Below, piece by piece: positions 1 through 7,454 of a stretch of DNA of 33,882 bases (positions are counted from its first letter, which is position 1; every line of letters starts with the position of its first letter). The notes beneath the pieces were generated by a model that saw nothing but the letters and a program-made list of their open reading frames with translations, was not told the origin of the DNA and did not search any database. Location: contig CAMDLX010000016.1 in the NCBI GenBank assembly GCA_945901935.1, forward strand, positions 1 through 33,882. The letters run 5' to 3'. Origin of the DNA: Bifidobacterium breve. Lineage in GTDB: Bacteria > Actinomycetota > Acidimicrobiia > Acidimicrobiales > Microtrichaceae. The position numbers and the translations under genes are program-made.

Positions 1-2
1 AC

Positions 3-278
3 CACGAGAGCGGCTTGCTCGACCAACTGCTTTCATCCGAACAACTGGACCTGCTGTTTCTCACTGCAGCGCAGGTTATGAAACCCGTGCTACTCCGGTT
101 CATGGACGAGGCAGCAGCCATCGCAGTCGGTATGTGGGTTGCGCGGCTCGTTGTGTCTTACGTGTCCGAGCCCTCAGCTGAGTTTGATCTTTGCAAGGAA
201 CAAGATTCAAGGCGTCTGGTGCGCATGTTCTTGTTGCCCGGAATCAGCGAACCGCAGTTAAAACATCAGCCTAGTTAG
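3..278 (+). CDS. TetR/AcrR-family transcriptional regulator, C-terminal part (5' end outside window)
   Basis: The reading frame is open from the first complete codon at base 3 to a TAG at 276-278, so this is the 3' end of a gene that starts before the window. The visible part is about 91 residues, mostly helical. It contains an Ala/Val-rich stretch (residues MWVARLVVSYV), then an acidic segment and RRLVRMFLLPGI close to the end. That pattern of helix, SY..xxP, acidic turn and LLPGI is common at the C-terminus (ligand-binding/dimerisation domain) of actinobacterial TetR regulators. The DNA-binding HTH is not in the window, so the assignment rests on the tail alone. It lies 96 bp upstream of a ferritin-like di-iron gene on the same strand and could regulate it, which is inference. 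Confidence 0.55.
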   Translation, partial: HESGLLDQLLSSEQLDLLFLTAAQVMKPVLLRFMDEAAAIAVGMWVARLVVSYVSEPSAEFDLCKEQDSRRLVRMFLLPGISEPQLKHQPS

Positions 279-297
279 ATCAGCCCTACCAAACCGT

Positions 298-361
298 CAG
301 ACGATTTCCCTTACAGACAGTTTTCCAAACAGATCATTTCCCCTACAGACCCTTTCAACTA
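298..361 (+). repeat. Four tandem degenerate 16-bp repeats upstream of the ferritin-like gene
   Basis: Four units are directly abutted at 298-313, 314-329, 330-345 and 346-361. Every unit begins CAGA(C/T), has TTT at positions 8-10 followed by T or C, and ends in A. Units 1 and 3 are the most alike and the fourth is the most diverged in its second half. The array ends 3 bases before the AGGAG ribosome binding site of the next gene. It lies between a TetR-type gene and its possible target, so an operator array is the simplest reading, though no protein is shown to bind. Confidence 0.75.
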
Positions 362-374
362 TTCAGGAGTAACA

Positions 375-1505
375 ATGTCACTAGATCAGGAACGCACCAC
401 TGAAGACATGATCGGCCGTGCTGATGTCAACGACATCGAGGCAATCCTTGCAATCACGAACACTGATCGTGATGCTGTGATCTCTGTTGTGGAGGACAAC
501 TCAGATGCGATCTTTACCTGGGATTACAAGAAGGGCGCTCGCCCAAGCCTTGAGAAGTTGTACGAGAAGGCTAAGCACTCCATGTGGGATGGCGAGAAAG
601 ACCTTCCCTGGGAGACCGAGGTTGACCAAGAGCAGGTCGTGCTTGCCAACGCAGACATGAACGGTGGGCTTTTGGAGTTTGACCCGGCTGGTACGCCCTT
701 CGCGAAGTGGACCGACAAGGAGTGGATCCAGGTTGGCATCGAGAGCCAGAACTGGACACTCTCACAGTTCATGCACGGAGAACAGGGTGCACTGATTTGT
801 ACGGCCAAGATTGTCGAGACTGTTCCATGGATCGATGCCAAGTACTACGCAGCTACGCAGGTCATGGATGAGGCCCGCCACGTAGAGGTGTTTGCAAAAT
901 ATCTTGATACCAAGCTGTCAGGTCACTATCCAGTAAATGCTCATCTCAAGATGCTCCTTGACGACATTGTGAACGACAGTCGTTGGGATATGACCTACTT
1001 GGGTATGCAGATCATGGTCGAAGGGCTAGCTCTCGCTGCGTTCGGATTCATTCACCAACTCACCACCGAGCCACTACTCAAAAAGCTTCTTCGATATGTC
1101 ATGAGCGATGAGGCTCGTCACGTGGCATTTGGTGTCCTGTCCCTGCAGGAGTTCTACGAGGGGCTTTCAGACGCAGAGATCTTTGAGCGGCAGCAGTTTG
1201 CATTTGAGGCTGCAGTGCGAATGCGGGACCGCTTCTTGCAGCAAGAGGTCTGGGAGCGTATGGGAGTACCCGTGAAGGACGCTCTTGAGCTCGTCATGGG
1301 AACACCTACCCGGCAGATGTTCCAGATGATGCTGTTCTCAAAGGTGGTGCCCAACTGCAAGAAGCTGGGACTGCTTGACCGCAACGACAAGTGGCTGCGT
1401 CATCGCTTTGAAGAGATCGGCGTTATTCAGTTTGAGGATTGGGCTGATACCGCCTCGGAGCTCGATGGCTTCGCCTTGCTTGAGAGTGATATTCGCTCGA
1501 CTTGA
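375..1505 (+). CDS. Ferritin-like di-iron carboxylate protein (putative oxygenase/oxidase)
   Basis: This 376-residue protein carries the complete ligand set of a ferritin-like di-iron four-helix bundle: E136 (in HGEQGAL), E166 and H169 (in DEARHVEVF), E216 (in MVEGLAL), and E246 and H249 (in SDEARHVAF). The two DEARH motifs define ExxH pairs as in ribonucleotide reductase R2-like and AurF-like N-oxygenase proteins. The substrate cannot be read from the sequence, and many actinobacterial homologues are annotated only as ferritin-like. The ATG start at 375 has an AGGAG at 365-369 with 5-base spacing. There is no signal peptide or membrane segment, so it is probably cytoplasmic. The upstream TetR-type gene and the 16-bp repeat array suggest inducible control. 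Family level is confident; the reaction is unknown. Confidence 0.8.
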   Translation: MSLDQERTTEDMIGRADVNDIEAILAITNTDRDAVISVVEDNSDAIFTWDYKKGARPSLEKLYEKAKHSMWDGEKDLPWETEVDQEQVVLANADMNGGLLEFDPAGTPFAKWTDKEWIQVGIESQNWTLSQFMHGEQGALICTAKIVETVPWIDAKYYAATQVMDEARHVEVFAKYLDTKLSGHYPVNAHLKMLLDDIVNDSRWDMTYLGMQIMVEGLALAAFGFIHQLTTEPLLKKLLRYVMSDEARHVAFGVLSLQEFYEGLSDAEIFERQQFAFEAAVRMRDRFLQQEVWERMGVPVKDALELVMGTPTRQMFQMMLFSKVVPNCKKLGLLDRNDKWLRHRFEEIGVIQFEDWADTASELDGFALLESDIRST

Positions 1506-1549
1506 GTTCTGCATGGCAGTAACTCTGTGTTGACTAATCTGGCAGTGAG

Positions 1550-1562
1550 TAATCTGGCGTAG
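1550..1562 (+). promoter_or_regulatory. Leaderless-type -10 box before the MarR-like gene
   Basis: TAATCT at 1550-1555 fits the actinobacterial TANNNT -10 and ends 7 bases before the ATG at 1563. No Shine-Dalgarno lies between them. TTGACT at 1530-1535 resembles a -35 but the 14-base spacer is short. The nonamer TAATCTGGC occurs twice, at 1535-1543 and 1550-1558. Confidence 0.5.
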
Positions 1563-2231
1563 ATGAGCGAGCCGGAGCAGCTGTTTGTGTTGCATGCACT
1601 GCGTCTCAGGGGGCCCGCCTCTGATCTGGAGTTAGCTAGTCGATTCTCTCTGGACCTCGATGAGGTCAAATCCACACTTGAAGTCCTGCGAAGGTGCGAA
1701 CTTGCCAGGCTTTATGAGGGGCGTCTTGCAGGCTGGATGCTTACTGCCACAGGACGGGCTGAAGGCGAGCGCCTGCTGGCCGAGCAGCTTGATCGATTGT
1801 CTCTGCGAGGCGCAGTGGCTGCCTCCTATCAGCAGTTTCTGGTCATGAATCCTGAGCTTCTGTCTATCTGTACTGATTGGCAGGTCCACTTGGTCGGGCA
1901 AGAAGAAGTCCTCAATGACCACCTAGATACAGCTAGAGATGCTGTCGTGTTAGCGCGCTTGGCAAAGTTGCATGAACATGTCGTGCCGCTACTAGAGCAA
2001 CTCGCAGCGGGCTTGCAACGATTCGAGGGGTACAGTTCGCGTCTCAGGTATGCACATGAGAGAATAGGAATCGGCCAGACGGAGTGGTTGACGGGGCCGA
2101 GAATCGACTCCTATCACACCGTGTGGTTCGAACTGCATGAGGATTTTCTGGCGACACTCGGTCGTCGACGCTCAGATGAGCGGGTTGACTACGACTCTGC
2201 CGAGGACGGTTCTGCAGAGTTAGAGGAGTAA
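1563..2231 (+). CDS. Winged-helix (MarR-like) transcriptional regulator
   Basis: This 222-residue protein has an N-terminal winged-helix-like segment (about residues 5-75). It runs LFVLHALRLRG, a short helix, then a recognition-helix-like stretch around LDEVKSTLEVLRR and a wing ending GWMLTATGRAEGERLL. The TxxGRxxGE pattern is typical of MarR-type wings. The remaining 145 residues are helical and acidic, with no motif I recognise. Proteins of this kind are common in actinobacteria, and their ligands are mostly unknown. The start follows a -10-like box by 7 bases, so the mRNA may be leaderless. Its TAA is 2 bases before dapA, whose ribosome binding site lies inside this gene's end. It is therefore probably the first gene of a dapA-rnj transcript. 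Confidence 0.65.
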   Translation: MSEPEQLFVLHALRLRGPASDLELASRFSLDLDEVKSTLEVLRRCELARLYEGRLAGWMLTATGRAEGERLLAEQLDRLSLRGAVAASYQQFLVMNPELLSICTDWQVHLVGQEEVLNDHLDTARDAVVLARLAKLHEHVVPLLEQLAAGLQRFEGYSSRLRYAHERIGIGQTEWLTGPRIDSYHTVWFELHEDFLATLGRRRSDERVDYDSAEDGSAELEE

Positions 2232-2233
2232 GG

Positions 2234-3115
2234 ATGAGTCCCAGATTTGGTTCGGTGATCACTGCAATGGTGACGCCGTTCGATGATCGAGGAGATCTCG
2301 ATCTTGACGCGGCTGTAGATCTTGCCGTGTGGTTGGTTGCGAACGGTAGCGACGGCTTGGTGCTCAGCGGCACAACAGGTGAAAGCCCGACTCTGAGCGA
2401 GTCCGAGGAATTGGTCCTGTTCCGCACCATTCGTGGGGCGGTCACAGTGCCGATCTTGGCTGGCGCAGGATCTAATTCAACGGCGAGCGCAGTGGAGCAA
2501 ACAAAGCGGGCGAGCGAGTTGGGAGTTGATGGAATTTTGTCTGTCACCCCCTATTACAACCGACCCTCCCAAGCTGGACTAGAGGCGCACTTCAAGGCCG
2601 TGGCCGAGGCAACTGATCTGCCCGTGGTGCTCTATGACATTCCAGCACGGACAGGTCGAAAGATTGCTACCGATACGGTGCTTCGTCTAGCCCATGAGGT
2701 CCCGAATATCGTGGCTCTCAAGGATGCAGCAGGTGACCCTGCAGAGACTGCTCGACTTGTAGCCTTAGCCCCCTCGGAGTTCGAGGTGTATTGCGGTGAC
2801 GACGCGCTGACACTTCCGTTGCTGGCAGTCGGTGCAGTCGGAGTGATTTCGGTTGCCTCGCATTGGGTTGGGCGCCAACTCGGGGAACTGATTGAGGCCG
2901 TCTCAAAGGGAGACCTCGAGCTCGCTCGACGCATCAACGCTGGGTTGATTGCTTCTTACGATTATGAGTCCGGCGATGAAGCGCCGAATCCAATTCCCAC
3001 CAAGACGCTCCTACGGGTGCTCGGTCTCAGGGTGGGCGACTGTCGTCCTCCAATGGGTCCCGCTCCTGATTGGCTCGCAGATCGCGCCCGACAGGTGCTC
3101 AAGGACCTCAACTAA
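2234..3115 (+). CDS. dapA: 4-hydroxy-tetrahydrodipicolinate synthase
   Basis: DapA condenses pyruvate with L-aspartate semialdehyde, the first committed step of the diaminopimelate/lysine pathway. The 293-residue length fits the family. Visible active-site elements are the GTTGE motif with T47-T48, Y134 in VVLYDIPART, and the Schiff-base lysine K163 in ALKDAAGD, followed by YCGDD. The ATG at 2234 has a strong GGAG at 2225-2228 inside the end of the preceding regulator gene. The TAA at 3113-3115 overlaps the ATG of rnj by one base (TAATG). A dapA-rnj pair followed by ftsK is a conserved actinobacterial arrangement. dapB is not in the window. The related aldolases of the NanA/KDG type are less likely given the neighbours. 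Confidence 0.96.
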   Translation: MSPRFGSVITAMVTPFDDRGDLDLDAAVDLAVWLVANGSDGLVLSGTTGESPTLSESEELVLFRTIRGAVTVPILAGAGSNSTASAVEQTKRASELGVDGILSVTPYYNRPSQAGLEAHFKAVAEATDLPVVLYDIPARTGRKIATDTVLRLAHEVPNIVALKDAAGDPAETARLVALAPSEFEVYCGDDALTLPLLAVGAVGVISVASHWVGRQLGELIEAVSKGDLELARRINAGLIASYDYESGDEAPNPIPTKTLLRVLGLRVGDCRPPMGPAPDWLADRARQVLKDLN

Positions 3116-4773
3116 TGGCTTCACCCGTTCACATCACGTTCCTAGGCGGTCTCGGCGAGATTGGAAGAAACTGCGCAGTCTTGGAGCTTGAGGGTTCACT
3201 GCTGCTCATCGATTGCGGTCTCATGTTTCCCGATACTGACATGCTGGGAGTTGATCTCGTTCTACCCGACTTCACTTGGTTAGTTGAGCGTGCCGAGGAC
3301 ATCGTCGGATGTGTGCTGACGCACGGCCACGAGGATCACATCGGCGGGCTTTCATATCTACTTCGGGAGGCCAGCTTTCCGCTTTTCGGTACCGAGCTGA
3401 CGCTCGGGCTTGCCTCTGGACGAATCGAAGAAGCCGGCCTGATGAAGCGCACGGAGCTCATTGTCGTAGCCGACGGCGAGCGGTGGGAGATCGGACCGTT
3501 TGAAGCTGAGTTCATTCCGGCAACCCACTCTGTTCCGCAGGGAGTTGCAACTGCGTTCCATACGCCTCAAGGAACAATTCTGCACACTGGTGACTTCAAA
3601 ATTGACCTCACCCCAGTTGATGGCCGCCTGACCAACCTGTCTCGGATCGGTGCGCTTGCTGATGGCGATGGCATCAGGCTGTTGCTTGCCGATTCCACCA
3701 ATGCCGATCAGCCTGGTCACTCCCGCTCAGAAACCAGCGTGGGCAAGGTTCTCTACAACTTGATGCACGAACAAGAGGGCCGGCGAGTAATCACGGCCTG
3801 CTTTGCGAGCCATATTCATCGCATACAGCAGCTCGCTGACGCAGCCATCTCATTTGGCAGGGTGATTGCGCCGGTTGGACGCTCCATGAAGCGCAATATC
3901 ACCATGGCTCGAGAGATGGGTCTGCTTACCATCCCCGATACCTCGCTGATTGACATCGAGAAGGTGGATCGGTACGAACCCGGTCAGGTACTCGTGCTCT
4001 CCACCGGTTCTCAGGGTGAGCCAATGTCAGCGTTGACTCTGCTCGCCGCCAACGAGAATCGTTGGCTAAAGATCACTCCAGATGACACGGTCATTTTCTC
4101 TTCACATCCCATTCCGGGCAATGAGAACGCAGTAACGAAGGTCATAGACAACCTGTTCCGTCTTGGCGCCGAAGTCATCCATTCAGGACTGTCTGATGTC
4201 CACGCCACGGGTCACGCAAAGTCCGAAGAACTCAAGCTCTACCACTCCATTGCCAAACCCGACTGGTTTGTGCCGGTCCACGGCGAGTACCACCATCTGA
4301 TTGCCCACAGTCGGTTGGCGCAGGTGATGGGAACCCCCGAGGATCACATTCTGATTGCCGAGGATGGAGACCGTTTAATCCTTGACGATAATGGTCTTCG
4401 GCAAGTTGGGACTGTTCCATCTGAGTACGTCTATGTCCACGGCACCGTCGGCGATATTGGTAGCGGTGTATTGCGAGATCGACGAATTTTGGCTGATGAC
4501 GGCGTGGTCGCAGTAACAGTTTGCGTGGATCGAAAGAAGAAGCGCCTTGTTTCTGGGCCAGAGATAGCAACTCGAGGCTGGATACACGAGCCAGAGGCGG
4601 GGGATCTCCTCGCAGAGCTATCTGCACGGGTGAAGGCTGCTATTGAGAAGGCGCTCTTAGACGGGGCAGACGTTGCGGGCCTGCAACGTGCAGTTCGGCG
4701 TGCCTCTGGTGGATTTGTCGCAAACTCCACACGAAGACGGCCGATGATTGTTCCCATCCTGCTCGAGGTGTAA
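3115..4773 (+). CDS. rnj: Ribonuclease J
   Basis: RNase J is a metallo-beta-lactamase/beta-CASP nuclease with 5'-3' exonuclease and endonuclease activity in mRNA decay and rRNA maturation. From the ATG at 3115 the product is 552 residues, a usual length. The metal-binding HxHxDH motif is at residues 70-75 (THGHEDHIGG). Further ligands are visible in ATHSVPQG and HTGDFKID, and beta-CASP motifs in LSTGSQGEP and SDVHATGHA. A C-terminal RNase J domain follows. I prefer 3115 to the in-frame upstream start at 3070 because it overlaps the dapA stop and the protein then begins directly with the fold (HITFLGGLGEIG). Expression is likely coupled to dapA. Confidence 0.96.
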   Translation: MASPVHITFLGGLGEIGRNCAVLELEGSLLLIDCGLMFPDTDMLGVDLVLPDFTWLVERAEDIVGCVLTHGHEDHIGGLSYLLREASFPLFGTELTLGLASGRIEEAGLMKRTELIVVADGERWEIGPFEAEFIPATHSVPQGVATAFHTPQGTILHTGDFKIDLTPVDGRLTNLSRIGALADGDGIRLLLADSTNADQPGHSRSETSVGKVLYNLMHEQEGRRVITACFASHIHRIQQLADAAISFGRVIAPVGRSMKRNITMAREMGLLTIPDTSLIDIEKVDRYEPGQVLVLSTGSQGEPMSALTLLAANENRWLKITPDDTVIFSSHPIPGNENAVTKVIDNLFRLGAEVIHSGLSDVHATGHAKSEELKLYHSIAKPDWFVPVHGEYHHLIAHSRLAQVMGTPEDHILIAEDGDRLILDDNGLRQVGTVPSEYVYVHGTVGDIGSGVLRDRRILADDGVVAVTVCVDRKKKRLVSGPEIATRGWIHEPEAGDLLAELSARVKAAIEKALLDGADVAGLQRAVRRASGGFVANSTRRRPMIVPILLEV

Positions 4774-4819
4774 TCGCTGCTGAGCATCCGAGTGCCGCGA
4801 TGCTGTCAGTCAGCCTGAG

Positions 4820-4834
4820 TACTCTTGACGCACC
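4820..4834 (+). promoter_or_regulatory. Leaderless-type -10 box before ftsK
   Basis: TACTCT at 4820-4825 matches TANNNT and ends 9 bases before the GTG at 4835, with no Shine-Dalgarno between. Upstream, AGCATC (4783-4788) and GATGCT (4799-4804) form an inverted repeat near the expected -35 position. No good -35 hexamer is visible. Confidence 0.5.
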
Positions 4835-7399
4835 GTGGCAACTTCTCAGAAAACCCCTGCAAAGAAGCGAAGTTCTTCCTCAACTCGTTCGGCCGCGTCT
4901 GCCAAACGCAAACCGAGTGCGAGTTCCTCGCCGAACTCTGCAGCAGCGCGCAAGAAGGCGCAGGGTGGACGGGGCGGCACCAAGGGCGGGACTGGACAAG
5001 CCTCAACTGGTAGCACTGCTTGGCACAGTTTGGTAGATGGCCACGGACGTGACATTTGGGGACTGATAGCAATCCTTGCAGCAGTGGTGCTGGGTGTGAG
5101 TATCTACAGTCAAAGCCCAGGGGGAGTCGCCAACTGGCCGGGGTCCGCAACGGCAGCATTAGTCGGATTGCTACGCGTGTTTCTTCCTCCGGCATTAGTT
5201 CTCGCTGGGGTGCTTCTCATCAGAAGTGCCCATGTGCATTCCGATGAATCGGCATCGGAGCGAGCTGAGGCTCCTGCAGATTCCAACAATGCAGACTCCA
5301 ACAAGCCCCAAGGCCGCAAGGAGTCCCCAAGCAGGGCAGTGCAAGCAATCGGTGCATTGCTTGCACTGTTTGTGGTTGCAGGCATGTTGGACTTGTTCTT
5401 CGAGGAGGGTGCGTCAATTTCAGCGGATGGGCTCGGCGCATACTCAAGCGGCGGGGGACTGCTAGGCGCATTCTTTGGCTCGCTCGCACTCTTGCTAGGT
5501 CGATGGGGTGCCGTTGTCGTGCTGTTGGTGCTGGGGGTTCTCTCTGTGAGCCTGCTGACCGGTTGGTCCCTGAGCTACATGGCTCAGTCAGTCATTCGCG
5601 CTGCCAAGCCAGCGGCGCAGGCGGCAGGTAATTGGGCCAAAGACCTCTTCAATCTGGGCTCTTCAGACCGGGCTTCTCAGGGCCAGCCTGCTGAAGGCGG
5701 CTCTGCTGGGGAACAGGTAGAGCTAGAGGTCAACCTCTACGACCAAGATGACGGCGCTGCCCCTCAGAAAAAGCGTCCACGTTCGAAGAAGACAACCGAA
5801 AGCGGTCCAACGGTAGTTGTGTCCGGACCGAAGCCCTTCACGCCGCCTGGCGAAGGTTCGGAGGAACCCGTTGCGCCGGAGCAACTCGGCCTTGGCCTCG
5901 GTCCTGCAGCAGTGGGGTCGGCTTGGCGTTTGCCTCCAAAGAACTTGCTCTCGTTATCTGGCAAGCGAACGGTGGACACCAAAGCTGTAGAAGCGCGTGG
6001 TCGCGTCCTTGAGGGTGCACTTGCGGAGCACGGCGTAGAAACACGCCTTGTTGGAATGGTGGTCGGCCCAACTGTCACGCGGTACGAACTCGAACTCGGT
6101 GTTGGGGTAAAGGTCGCTCGGCTGACGAGTCTGCATAAGGACATCGCCTACGCCATGGCTTCCCCGGACGTTCGCATACTTGCCCCTATTCCGGGCCGGC
6201 AAGCAATTGGGGTCGAGGTTCCCAACAAGGACCGCCAGATCGTCAATCTGGGCGACATCCTGACATCGGAAGAGGCACACAGAGCGACGCATCCTCTCGA
6301 GGTTGGCGTAGGGCGAGATATTTCCGGCACCTCGGTGTTGATGAATTTGGCCACCATGCCGCATCTCTTGATCGCAGGGCAGACAGGTGCTGGCAAGTCC
6401 TCCTGCATTAACTCCATCATCACGTCCATCCTCATGCGCTCAACGCCCGACCAAGTGCGCATGATTCTGATTGATCCAAAACAGGTTGAACTCACTCAAT
6501 ACAACCGAATCCCGCACCTGCTCACTCAAGTAGTCACCAATCCAAAGAAAGCGGCGAATGCCCTGAATTGGGCAGTCCATGAAATGGAGCGTCGCTACGA
6601 TCTGCTCTCCGAGGTTGGAGTGCGAGATATCACGGGCTATAACGCATCATTCGATCGGGGAGACTTGCAGCAGCAACTCGGTGAGGATCGAGAGTTCAAA
6701 CGTATGCCCTTTATTCTTGTGGTTGTTGACGAACTCGCCGACCTCATGATGGTTGCCTCGCGAGAGGTAGAAGAGTCCATTACGCGAATCGCAGCCAAGG
6801 CGCGTGCTGTTGGAATTCACCTAGTGATTGCTACACAGCGTCCATCGGTGAACGTCATCACGGGCGTCATTAAAGCGAATATCCCAGCCCGCTTGGCCTT
6901 TGCTGTTGCCTCCTCAATGGACTCCAAAGTCATCCTTGATCAAACAGGTGCTGAGCGACTCGTAGGCCGGGGTGACATGTTGTTGCTTGGCGGTACATCA
7001 TCTTCTGCACAGCGAATTCAGGGCTCCTGGGTAGAAGAGTCCGAAGTGTCGAGCATCGTGAATCAGTGGCGCAAGCAGGCGCCTGCAGTAGAAGAGCATT
7101 ATGTAGAAGGTGTAGCTGGTGATGACCAGCTGCCCTCGGGTGGTTCCACGCTCTCGGGCGGGACTGCAGGTGACGACGACGATCTGATGCATCAGGCCAT
7201 GGAGTTGGTTGTGCGCAGTGGCCTCGGTTCAACTTCGATGCTTCAGCGAAAGCTCAAAGTCGGCTTTGCCCGGGCAGGCCGCCTTATGGACCTGCTTGAA
7301 CAGCGTGGCGTGGTAGGCCCATCGGAGGGCTCCAAGGCACGTACCGTGATGATCTCTCCTGAGGAACTCGACGACATGATTGAGCGTGGCGAGTTCTGA
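4835..7399 (+). CDS. ftsK: DNA translocase FtsK
   Basis: FtsK is a membrane-anchored hexameric motor that clears and aligns chromosome termini at the division septum. The 854-residue product begins with a Lys/Ser/Ala-rich tail (about 1-70). Hydrophobic segments follow, including DIWGLIAILAAVVLGVSIYS and several up to about residue 245, then an acidic/proline-rich linker. The motor domain has Walker A GQTGAGKSS near residue 513 and Walker B FILVVVDELADLMM near 624-637. The last 70 residues form the gamma winged helix (around STSMLQRKLKVGFARAGRLM) that reads polar KOPS sites. GTG 4835 is the first start in frame giving the basic tail. It appears to be transcribed from its own leaderless promoter, downstream of rnj as in other actinobacteria. 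Confidence 0.96.
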   Translation: MATSQKTPAKKRSSSSTRSAASAKRKPSASSSPNSAAARKKAQGGRGGTKGGTGQASTGSTAWHSLVDGHGRDIWGLIAILAAVVLGVSIYSQSPGGVANWPGSATAALVGLLRVFLPPALVLAGVLLIRSAHVHSDESASERAEAPADSNNADSNKPQGRKESPSRAVQAIGALLALFVVAGMLDLFFEEGASISADGLGAYSSGGGLLGAFFGSLALLLGRWGAVVVLLVLGVLSVSLLTGWSLSYMAQSVIRAAKPAAQAAGNWAKDLFNLGSSDRASQGQPAEGGSAGEQVELEVNLYDQDDGAAPQKKRPRSKKTTESGPTVVVSGPKPFTPPGEGSEEPVAPEQLGLGLGPAAVGSAWRLPPKNLLSLSGKRTVDTKAVEARGRVLEGALAEHGVETRLVGMVVGPTVTRYELELGVGVKVARLTSLHKDIAYAMASPDVRILAPIPGRQAIGVEVPNKDRQIVNLGDILTSEEAHRATHPLEVGVGRDISGTSVLMNLATMPHLLIAGQTGAGKSSCINSIITSILMRSTPDQVRMILIDPKQVELTQYNRIPHLLTQVVTNPKKAANALNWAVHEMERRYDLLSEVGVRDITGYNASFDRGDLQQQLGEDREFKRMPFILVVVDELADLMMVASREVEESITRIAAKARAVGIHLVIATQRPSVNVITGVIKANIPARLAFAVASSMDSKVILDQTGAERLVGRGDMLLLGGTSSSAQRIQGSWVEESEVSSIVNQWRKQAPAVEEHYVEGVAGDDQLPSGGSTLSGGTAGDDDDLMHQAMELVVRSGLGSTSMLQRKLKVGFARAGRLMDLLEQRGVVGPSEGSKARTVMISPEELDDMIERGEF

Positions 7400-7442
7400 A
7401 TCTCTTAGCTTGGGACAACACGCAGCGCACTGCACGCGCAGC

Positions 7443-7454
7443 TAGCCTGAGAGG
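7443..7454 (+). promoter_or_regulatory. Leaderless-type -10 box before the SMP-30-like gene
   Basis: TAGCCT at 7443-7448 fits TANNNT and ends 6 bases before the ATG at 7455, which would place the transcription start on or next to the start codon. The GAGAGG just before ATG is too close to act as a normal Shine-Dalgarno. Confidence 0.5.

Noticed and set aside
298-361. 16-bp repeats considered as a CRISPR array
   Set aside because: The units are abutting, without spacers, only 16 bp long and degenerate; no cas genes are present.
4783-4804. AGCATC/GATGCT inverted repeat as a terminator of rnj
   Set aside because: A 6-bp stem with a 10-base loop and no T-run is weak; it is noted only as a possible site near the ftsK promoter.
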